Source: Clostridia bacterium
GTDB lineage: Bacteria > Bacillota > Clostridia > Oscillospirales > Acutalibacteraceae
Assembly: GCA_900769375.1 (NCBI GenBank)
Contig: CAAGGN010000254.1
Location: 1-5,853 of the forward strand
DNA: 5,853 bases
Direction: 5' to 3'
The position numbers were made by a program, and so were the translations under genes. Below the pieces are notes generated by a model. The model was not told the origin of the DNA, made no database searches, and worked only from the letters and a program-made list of their open reading frames with translations. Within the stretch, counting starts at the first letter, position 1; the number at the start of each line of letters is the position of its first letter. This document shows positions 1-5,180 of the stretch, piece after piece.

Positions 1-1120
1 AATGCCCGATAGCGCGGATTATGGAGATATGGGTGTTAATACATTGGCTTCTATATCCAAATCCCATAAATTCAAGGCAGATAATCTGAAAAAGCTCGGT
101 CTTTTTAATATTGACGGAGTGGAATGCGGAGAGAAATCAGAGAACACCTCTGCCGCCATTTGCCGCCTTAAAGAACTGTCACGTGGCAAGGATACAACCA
201 TCGGTCATTGGGAAATTGGGGGTATTGTTTCTGAAAACCCCCTTCCCACATATCCAAACGGTTTCCCCGAGGATTTACTAAACGAATTTTCAAAGCGTGT
301 TGGCAGAGGTGTTATCTGCAATAAAACCTATTCAGGTACTGAGGTTATTAAAGATTTCGGCGATGAGCATATAAAATCGGGTGACCTTATTGTCTATACC
401 TCGGCAGATAGCGTTTTCCAGATAGCCGCTCATGAGGATATCGTGCCTCTTGATGAATTATATAGATATTGCAAAATCGCAAGGGAACTTTTAGTTGGTG
501 AGCACGGCGTGGGCAGAGTTATAGCCCGTCCCTTTAAAACAGTAAACGGGGTTTATACCCGTACCTCTAACCGCCACGATTATTCGTTGGAGCCCCCGAA
601 AGCTACAATGCTTGACTTTATAAAAAATAAAGGTCTTGATACCATCGCCGTCGGCAAAATATATGATATTTTTGCGGGAAAAGGCGTTAGTGAGCATATT
701 TTCACTTCGGGCAATACGGACGGTATGGCAAAATCCTTAGAGTATGCTAAAAAGGATTTTGAAGGTCTTTGCTTTATAAACCTTGTTGATTTCGATATGC
801 TTTACGGCCACCGTAACGATGTAGACGGTTATGCCGCCGCCATAGCAGAATTTGACGGTTGGCTTGATGAATTTTTGCCTCTTTTAAAAGAGGAAGATAT
901 TCTTATAATCACCGCCGACCACGGTTGCGACCCCGCCTATACTGTAAGCACCGACCATTCCCGTGAATTCGTGCCGCTGCTTATTTACGGAAATTCCGTA
1001 AATCCTGTAAACCTTGGCACGAAAGAGGGCTTTTGCTCTATCGGTAAAACGGTTTGCGAGTATCTCGGTATTAAGGCAAATATTGACGGCGAAAGTATAT
1101 TATCGGAGATTTTAAAATGA
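1..1120 (+). CDS. deoB: Phosphopentomutase DeoB, 5'-truncated by window edge
   Basis: This cytosolic enzyme interconverts ribose-1-phosphate and ribose-5-phosphate (and the deoxy forms), feeding nucleoside-derived pentose into central metabolism. It is an alkaline-phosphatase-superfamily, Mn-dependent mutase. Counting from the Met at base 2, visible motifs are GKDTTIGHWE (62-71), whose Thr65 matches the nucleophile Thr85 of Bacillus cereus DeoB, then the SGTE and YTSADSVFQIAAHE stretch (111-145), RHDY (191-194), DFDMLYGHR (263-271; metal ligands Asp265 and His270), TADHG (304-308; Asp306 and His307) and TDHSRE (317-322; His319). The first Met is not the start: it aligns with the residue just before PD in the family's GIGxxPD motif, so roughly 16-20 residues, including the first metal-binding Asp, lie upstream of the window. 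The 372 visible residues plus that stretch give the usual length of about 390. The stop overlaps the cdd start by 4 bases (ATGA). Identity is very secure. Confidence 0.96.
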   Translation, partial: MPDSADYGDMGVNTLASISKSHKFKADNLKKLGLFNIDGVECGEKSENTSAAICRLKELSRGKDTTIGHWEIGGIVSENPLPTYPNGFPEDLLNEFSKRVGRGVICNKTYSGTEVIKDFGDEHIKSGDLIVYTSADSVFQIAAHEDIVPLDELYRYCKIARELLVGEHGVGRVIARPFKTVNGVYTRTSNRHDYSLEPPKATMLDFIKNKGLDTIAVGKIYDIFAGKGVSEHIFTSGNTDGMAKSLEYAKKDFEGLCFINLVDFDMLYGHRNDVDGYAAAIAEFDGWLDEFLPLLKEEDILIITADHGCDPAYTVSTDHSREFVPLLIYGNSVNPVNLGTKEGFCSIGKTVCEYLGIKANIDGESILSEILK

Positions 1121-1533
1121 ATAATAAAGAATTAGTTAAATTGGCCTTTGAAGCGATGCAAAATTCCTATTCGCCTTATTCTGAATGTAAAGTAGGCGCA
1201 GCCCTCTTGACGACTTCCGGCAAGGTTTACCTTGGATGTAATGTGGAAAACTCTTCCTATGGACCTACAAATTGCGCGGAAAGAACTGCCTTCTTTTCCG
1301 CAATTTGCGCAGGCGAGAGGGAATTTGCTAAAATCGCCATAGTTGGCGGTAAAAACGGTCAGGTTACCGATATGTTTATGCCTTGCGGCGTATGCCGTCA
1401 GGTAATGGCAGAATTCTGCCGCGATGATTTTGAGGTAATAGTAGCAAAAGGTTATGATGATTTCAAATCTTTTACACTACAAGAATTATTGCCACACAGA
1501 TTTTCAAAGAAAAATGTAACGGATGAGGTGTAG
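1117..1533 (+). CDS. cdd: Cytidine deaminase (short, tetrameric, three-cysteine type)
   Basis: Cdd deaminates cytidine and deoxycytidine to uridine and deoxyuridine in the cytosol, supplying the substrate of the uridine phosphorylase encoded next. The 138-residue length fits the homotetrameric class seen in Bacillus. Visible motifs are the ribose-binding NVEN (42-45), the zinc and catalytic NCAERTA (52-58; zinc ligand Cys53, proton-shuttling Glu55) and PCGVC (89-93; zinc ligands Cys90 and Cys93). The three-Cys zinc site, rather than one His and two Cys, also marks the tetrameric class. The ATG at 1117 overlaps the deoB stop and has a GGAG ribosome binding site at 1105-1108 with 8 bases of spacing, which suggests translational coupling. 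No key residue is missing. The last 10 or so residues after LLPHRF are a short, polar, uninformative tail. Confidence 0.96.
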   Translation: MNNKELVKLAFEAMQNSYSPYSECKVGAALLTTSGKVYLGCNVENSSYGPTNCAERTAFFSAICAGEREFAKIAIVGGKNGQVTDMFMPCGVCRQVMAEFCRDDFEVIVAKGYDDFKSFTLQELLPHRFSKKNVTDEV

Positions 1534-1535
1534 TT

Positions 1536-2291
1536 ATGACACAGTATCATATCGGTCTATCGGAAGAACACGGCGCAAAATATGCCATTATCCCCGGTGA
1601 CCCCGGTAGAGTGCCTAAAATTGCCGCATTTCTTGATGATGCTAAGCAGGTTGGTTATAACCGAGAATATAATTCCTATCTTGGTTACTTGGATGGGGAG
1701 AAGGTTTTGGTTACTTCAACGGGTATTGGCGGTCCTTCTTGCGCTATATGTGTTGAAGAACTTGCAAAAATCGGCGTAGATACCTTTATAAGAGTGGGTA
1801 CCTGCGGCGGTATGCAGCCCGAAGTTGCCCCTGGTGATGTTGTTATAGCAACGGGTGCTATCCGTATGGATGGAACAAGTAGGGAATATATGCCTATCGA
1901 GTTCCCCGCAGTAGCGGATTTTCACGTAACAAGCGCCCTATATGAAGCCGCAAATAAGCTGGGCTACGATAATCATATCGGCGTTGTTCAAGCGAAGGAT
2001 AGTTTTTATGGTCAACACGCCCCCGAAAGTATGCCCGTATCTTCTGAACTTCTCGCTAAATGGGATGCTTGGAAAAAAGGCGGATGTCTCGCTTCCGAAA
2101 TGGAAGGCGCAACCCTCTTTATAGTTTCTGCCGCAAGAAAACTCCGTTCAGGCGCAGTTTTCCATTGTGTATGGAATCAAGAGGTTGCTAAATCAGGTAT
2201 GCCCAAAGAACGTACAGAAGATACCTCAGCGGCAATTAAAACTGCCATCGAAGCCCTTCGTATATTGATAAAAAAGGATAAAAAGGATTAA
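1536..2291 (+). CDS. udp: Uridine phosphorylase
   Basis: Udp phosphorolyses uridine to uracil and ribose-1-phosphate, the step between the neighbouring Cdd and DeoB activities. It belongs to the hexameric nucleoside phosphorylase-I family, and its 251 residues match the usual length of about 250. Visible motifs are the phosphate-binding GDPGR (21-25), STGIGGPS (61-68), FIRVGTCGG (84-92; Arg86 corresponds to the phosphate-binding Arg91 of E. coli Udp), EFPAVADF (122-129), the base-site segment DSFYGQ (155-160) and the ribose-site SEMEGA (187-192). The EFPAVADF segment and the overall alignment favour uridine phosphorylase over purine nucleoside phosphorylase or MTA/SAH nucleosidase. The E. coli uracil-site Gln166 aligns with Gln160, but the following Arg168 is not evident. 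The ATG sits 2 bases after the cdd stop, with GAGGTG at 1525-1530. The Lys-rich tail KKDKKD overlaps the next gene's ribosome binding site. Confidence 0.93.
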   Translation: MTQYHIGLSEEHGAKYAIIPGDPGRVPKIAAFLDDAKQVGYNREYNSYLGYLDGEKVLVTSTGIGGPSCAICVEELAKIGVDTFIRVGTCGGMQPEVAPGDVVIATGAIRMDGTSREYMPIEFPAVADFHVTSALYEAANKLGYDNHIGVVQAKDSFYGQHAPESMPVSSELLAKWDAWKKGGCLASEMEGATLFIVSAARKLRSGAVFHCVWNQEVAKSGMPKERTEDTSAAIKTAIEALRILIKKDKKD

Positions 2292-2296
2292 TACTT

Positions 2297-3235
2297 ATGT
2301 TTGAAGCAGTTCTTGACTGTATAAAAGAATATGATACCATAATCATCCATAGACATAGCCGTCCTGATGGTGATGCTATGGGTAGTCAGATAGGTATGAA
2401 GCATATAATTTTGGAGAAGTTTCCCGAAAAAACTGTCTATATGGTGGGGGATTCTACGAAGTTTTTTGGATTCTTACCTGATTCAGTTATGGATGAAATT
2501 CCCGATAGCGCATTTGAGGGAGCATTATGTCTGCTTCTCGATTTTGCCGCGCCTCATCTTGCTTCGGATGATAGATATAAGCTTGCCGCTAAAACGGCTC
2601 GAATTGACCATCATATATACTGTGAAACCTTTACCGATGTAGAGGTTGTAGATAGCAGTTTTGAAAGCTGTTGCGGTATGGTTACGGCATTTGCAGTTGA
2701 GAGCGGACTGAAAATCAACGAAACTGCGGGTATCGCTTTATATACGGGTATGCTTACCGATTCGGGAAGATTCCGTTATGATAGCGTGAGCCCTCGCACC
2801 TTCCGCCTTGCGGCAGAGCTTGTGGGAACGGGCTTTGATACTAATGAATTATATAGAAATCTATATTCCGATGAGTTTGAGGGTAAGCTTTTAAAGGCGA
2901 AATTCACCCTTAAAGTTCAGTTTACCGAAAATAAGGTTGCATATATCTATACAACCCGCGAAGAAGTTAAGGAGCTTGGCGCCGATGAATTTTCCGTATC
3001 ACGCGGTATGGTTGGCACTATGGCAGACGTTAAGGGCGTTGATATCTGGGTTAACTTTACCGAAAGCGAAGCGGGAGTCCTTTGTGAAATTCGTTCAAGC
3101 CGATTTAATATTAACCCTATTGCCGTTAAATACGGTGGTGGGGGACATGCTAAGGCAAGCGGAGCCACCGTGCCTGACCGCGAAACCGCAATGGCAATGC
3201 TAAGAGATTTAGACGAAATGCAAGGAGCAAATTAA
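2297..3235 (+). CDS. nrnA: DHH/DHHA1 phosphoesterase, NrnA-like (oligoribonuclease / pAp phosphatase)
   Basis: This is a cytosolic metal-dependent phosphoesterase. NrnA-type members degrade 2-5-nt RNAs to mononucleotides and many dephosphorylate pAp to AMP; some relatives cleave pApA or cyclic dinucleotides. The DHH domain (about 1-190) shows HRHSRPDGDAMGSQ (18-31; His20, Asp24, Asp26), Asp82 in LLDFA, RIDHH (102-106) and YTGMLTDSGRF (149-159; Asp155), so all Mn ligands are present. The DHHA1 domain (about 210-310) has IRSSRFN (265-271) and GGGGHAKASGA (280-290). At 312 residues it matches B. subtilis NrnA (about 313), and there are no PAS/GGDEF or membrane segments, which argues against GdpP. 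It starts 5 bases after udp, with AAAGGA at 2282-2287, and overlaps its downstream paralog by 1 base. Firmicute nrnA usually lies by rbfA/truB, so this copy may be an extra, salvage-dedicated one. The family is certain; the exact substrate is inferred. Confidence 0.88.
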   Translation: MFEAVLDCIKEYDTIIIHRHSRPDGDAMGSQIGMKHIILEKFPEKTVYMVGDSTKFFGFLPDSVMDEIPDSAFEGALCLLLDFAAPHLASDDRYKLAAKTARIDHHIYCETFTDVEVVDSSFESCCGMVTAFAVESGLKINETAGIALYTGMLTDSGRFRYDSVSPRTFRLAAELVGTGFDTNELYRNLYSDEFEGKLLKAKFTLKVQFTENKVAYIYTTREEVKELGADEFSVSRGMVGTMADVKGVDIWVNFTESEAGVLCEIRSSRFNINPIAVKYGGGGHAKASGATVPDRETAMAMLRDLDEMQGAN

Positions 3236-4221
3236 TGAACGAAGCAGTTAAAAAGCAGATACTTGATAAAATAAAAGAATATGATAAAATTATGATTTTT
3301 CGCCATATCCGTAATGACGGTGACTGTGTAGGCGCTACTAAGGGCTTTAAGCGCATTTTAGAGCTTACTTTCCCCGAAAAAGAAATATACCTTATTGACT
3401 TTGATAAGGCGGAATATCTTGAGTTTTTAGGACCCGAAGATGAGGAAGTTCCCGATGAGGTTTATATGGAATCTCTTGGTATCGTTATAGATACCGCCTC
3501 GGAAGCCCGTATTTCTAATAAAAAGTATGCGCTTTGTAAGGAGCTTATAAAAATCGACCATCATATACCCCTTGAAAATTACGGGGATATATGGTGGGTA
3601 GAAGAGGAGAGAAGCTCCGCTTGCGAAATGATAGTGGATTTCTATAAAACCTTCAAAGATGAGCTTGAAATTGACCGCGAAGCCGCTACCTATATCTATA
3701 CGGGTATGGTTACCGATTCGGGCAGATTTAAGTATGAGGGCGTAACGGGAGAAACAATGCGCAATGCCGGTATTCTTTTGGATGAAGGCGTTGATACCGA
3801 AACTCTATATGCCAATTTGTATCTTGAATCCTTTGGCTATCTTAAATTTAAAGCCGAAATTTATCGCCGTATGCAGATTACCGAAAACGGTGTTGCTTAT
3901 ATCTATATTGATAAGAAAATGCAAGAGGAATTTAATTTAACTCTTGAACAGGCAAGCGCTTGTGTCGGTACCCTCGATTCCATAAGGGGCGCTATTGCTT
4001 GGATGGTATTTATAGAAAATGGAGATGCCGAAGGCACTATAAGAGTGCGCCTTCGCTCCCGTTTTGTGCATATTAATCCTATTGCCGAGAAATATCACGG
4101 CGGCGGTCATGCCTGCGCAAGCGGCGCCACCGTTTATAGTTGGGAAGAGGCAGAGGCTCTTCTTAAGGATGCAGATGCCCACATTATAGAATATAAAGAA
4201 ACTCACGAGGGTTGGCTATGA
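3235..4221 (+). CDS. Second DHH/DHHA1 phosphoesterase, divergent NrnA-like paralog
   Basis: This is a tandem paralog of the preceding gene with the same domain order: a DHH domain (about 1-195) and a DHHA1 domain (about 215-315). All expected metal ligands are retained: His24, Asp28 and Asp30 in FRHIRNDGD (22-30), Asp86 in VIDTAS, KIDHH (106-110), and YTGMVTDSGRF (155-165; Asp161). The C-terminal substrate motif is HGGGHACASGA (288-298). It should therefore be catalytic. It differs at positions flanking motif I, where NDGDCVGAT replaces the RPDGDAMGSQ form, so its substrate preference may have shifted, perhaps to pApA, pAp or short DNA; this is inference. The length is 328 residues. Its TAATG junction overlaps the upstream stop by one base, and a consensus AAGGAG lies at 3222-3227 with 7 bases of spacing. 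Its own stop overlaps surE by 4 bases. Both paralogs begin with a similar IKEYD-hydrophobic-RH segment, consistent with a duplication. Confidence 0.88.
   Translation: MNEAVKKQILDKIKEYDKIMIFRHIRNDGDCVGATKGFKRILELTFPEKEIYLIDFDKAEYLEFLGPEDEEVPDEVYMESLGIVIDTASEARISNKKYALCKELIKIDHHIPLENYGDIWWVEEERSSACEMIVDFYKTFKDELEIDREAATYIYTGMVTDSGRFKYEGVTGETMRNAGILLDEGVDTETLYANLYLESFGYLKFKAEIYRRMQITENGVAYIYIDKKMQEEFNLTLEQASACVGTLDSIRGAIAWMVFIENGDAEGTIRVRLRSRFVHINPIAEKYHGGGHACASGATVYSWEEAEALLKDADAHIIEYKETHEGWL
4207..4211 (+). promoter_or_regulatory. Ribosome binding site that fixes the surE start
   Basis: GAGGG lies 6 bases before the ATG at 4218, an ideal spacing. The in-frame TTG at 4212 directly abuts this site and could not use it, so translation should start at 4218 with MRILITNDD, the standard SurE N-terminus. 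Confidence 0.75.
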
Positions 4222-4931
4222 GAATTTTAATTACAAATGATGATAGCGTAAGCGCAAAGGGATTGGTGCCCCTCGTAAATTTTTGGAAAAATCTTGGCGA
4301 GGTTACGGTTGTAGTTCCTAAAATCGAGCAAAGCGGTAAAAGTCACGGCATAGAAATTCATAATCCTTTCAGTATGGAAAGACAGGAAATTGCAGAAGGT
4401 GTTAATGCCTATGTTGTTGATTCAACCCCCGCTGATTGTGTCCGTATGGCAATGTTAGGTCTTGATATGAAATTTGATTTAGTTATATCGGGTATAAATA
4501 AGGGCTTTAATATGGGCGGAGATATAATGTATTCAGGTACCGTTTCCGCCGTGCGAGAAGCGGTTCATCAAGGCGTTCCAGCCATTTCTTTTTCAACAAG
4601 CCCCGAGTATTATGATTATGCCGTAAACCATCTTGACGAGGTTTGGGATTATATTAAGAAAAATAATCTTTTGGATTTACATAGCGCTTATAATATTAAT
4701 ATACCGCCCGAAAATAAGGGAATTCGCATTACCCGCCAAGGCGGACCATTTTACTCTGATTCCTTTAAAAATACCGAAGGCATTATGTATTTAGCCCAAG
4801 GGCGATGCATTTATGAAAGGTCTGATGACCCCACCCTCGATACCAATTCGGTTATGGACGGATATATATCCATTATGCCTTTATCGGTGGATATGACCGA
4901 TATGGAAACCTTTAATAAATTGACAAAATAA
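4218..4931 (+). CDS. surE: 5'/3'-nucleotidase SurE
   Basis: SurE is a cytosolic, divalent-metal-dependent nucleoside monophosphate phosphatase. It acts on 5'- and 3'-mononucleotides and, in some species, on short polyphosphate or oligonucleotides. With the start at 4218 the protein has 237 residues, close to the usual length of about 250. Metal ligands by comparison with Thermotoga SurE are Asp8 and Asp9 in TNDD (6-9), Ser39 in EQSGKSH (37-43) and Asn94 in SGINKG (91-96). Further hallmarks are DSTPADCV (68-75), YSGTVSAVREA (the segment after GGD, about 107-117) and the C-terminal GYISIMPL. One oddity is that the residue after the paired aspartates is Ser rather than the nearly invariant Gly (NDDS, not NDDG). 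The gene overlaps the upstream DHH gene by 4 bases and is the last of the operon, followed 16 bases later by a hairpin terminator. In this context it likely dephosphorylates mononucleotides released by the DHH enzymes to nucleosides. Confidence 0.93.
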   Translation: MRILITNDDSVSAKGLVPLVNFWKNLGEVTVVVPKIEQSGKSHGIEIHNPFSMERQEIAEGVNAYVVDSTPADCVRMAMLGLDMKFDLVISGINKGFNMGGDIMYSGTVSAVREAVHQGVPAISFSTSPEYYDYAVNHLDEVWDYIKKNNLLDLHSAYNINIPPENKGIRITRQGGPFYSDSFKNTEGIMYLAQGRCIYERSDDPTLDTNSVMDGYISIMPLSVDMTDMETFNKLTK

Positions 4932-4947
4932 ATATTAGATTAAATTT

Positions 4948-4979
4948 AATAGCACGGGTGAATTTTCACCCGTGCTATT
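4948..4979 (+). terminator. Intrinsic terminator of the salvage operon, possibly bidirectional
   Basis: A perfect 15-base inverted repeat (4948-4962 and 4965-4979) starts 16 bases after the surE stop. Its GC-rich core is GCACGGGTGAA. The downstream plus-strand tail (ATTTCATATAT) is only moderately T-rich. On the minus strand the stem is followed by an A/T-rich tail, so it might also back up the terminator of the convergent gene. Confidence 0.8.
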
Positions 4980-5029
4980 TCATATATGTAGGCTATGTGG
5001 TGTCCGTCCGTTTTGCTTTCTATATTACC

Positions 5030-5121
5030 TTGTGGTAGGGGAGGGTCTCTGCGCCCTCCCGTAAAAATATCCAAAAAATTAAGCAAACAAGCGGAAGGGC
5101 ACGGAGACCTTCCCCTACAAA
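5030..5121. repeat. Small MITE/REP-like palindromic element with inverted terminal arms
   Basis: Two 27-base arms, 5035-5061 and 5092-5118, are inverted copies that match at 23 of 27 positions, all four differences being transitions. They flank an A-rich 30-base spacer. Outer TTGT (5030-5033) and ACAA (5117-5120) extend the inversion imperfectly. Each arm is itself a hairpin: GGGAGGG with CCCTCCC on the left, GGAAGG with CCTTCC on the right. The element carries no coding capacity and sits between two terminators at a convergent junction, a typical place for dispersed palindromic repeats. I infer a non-autonomous mobile or REP-type repeat. A multi-copy status cannot be shown from one window, and no convincing target-site duplication is visible. 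Confidence 0.65.
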
Positions 5122-5128
5122 GATATAT

Positions 5129-5160
5129 AAAAAAACACCCAAGCGTTTCCGCTTGGGTGT
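5129..5160 (-). terminator. Intrinsic terminator of the minus-strand surface-protein gene
   Basis: Read on the minus strand, a perfect 11-bp stem (5160-5150 with 5145-5135, core ACACCCAAGCG and its complement) with a 4-base loop is followed by a run of U from the A-tract at 5129-5135. It begins about 20 bases after the stop codon at 5181-5183. This is a textbook rho-independent terminator. Read on the plus strand it has no T-run. Confidence 0.9.
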
Positions 5161-5180
5161 CAGGATTTAAATGTTAATGA

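Noticed and set aside
2..4. ATG at base 2 as the true start of deoB
   Set aside because: It aligns inside the conserved N-terminal metal-binding segment of the family (just before PD), so the real start and the first metal-ligand Asp lie upstream of the window.
2266..2290. Two close AAAAAGGAT-like repeats at the udp 3' end as a regulatory repeat
   Set aside because: They code the Lys-rich tail of Udp, and the second one simply serves as the ribosome binding site of the next gene.
3937..4206. Minus-strand 89-codon frame inside the second DHH gene
   Set aside because: It lies wholly antisense to a gene with complete motifs and has no recognisable domain.
4212..4214. TTG as an alternative surE start
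   Set aside because: The ribosome binding site GAGGG directly abuts it, and the SurE family begins at the MRIL coded from 4218.
1..4931. Internal promoters between the operon genes
   Set aside because: All junctions are overlaps or gaps of 5 bases or less, and I saw no convincing -35/-10 pair; promoters inside coding regions cannot be judged by eye.
5021..5128. TATAT on both sides of the palindromic element as a target-site duplication
   Set aside because: The motif is very short, common in this A/T-rich stretch and not directly adjacent to the arm ends on both sides.
4995..5177. Short plus-strand open frame of 60 codons
   Set aside because: It runs through the palindromic element and the minus-strand terminator, has no ribosome binding site and no protein-like composition.
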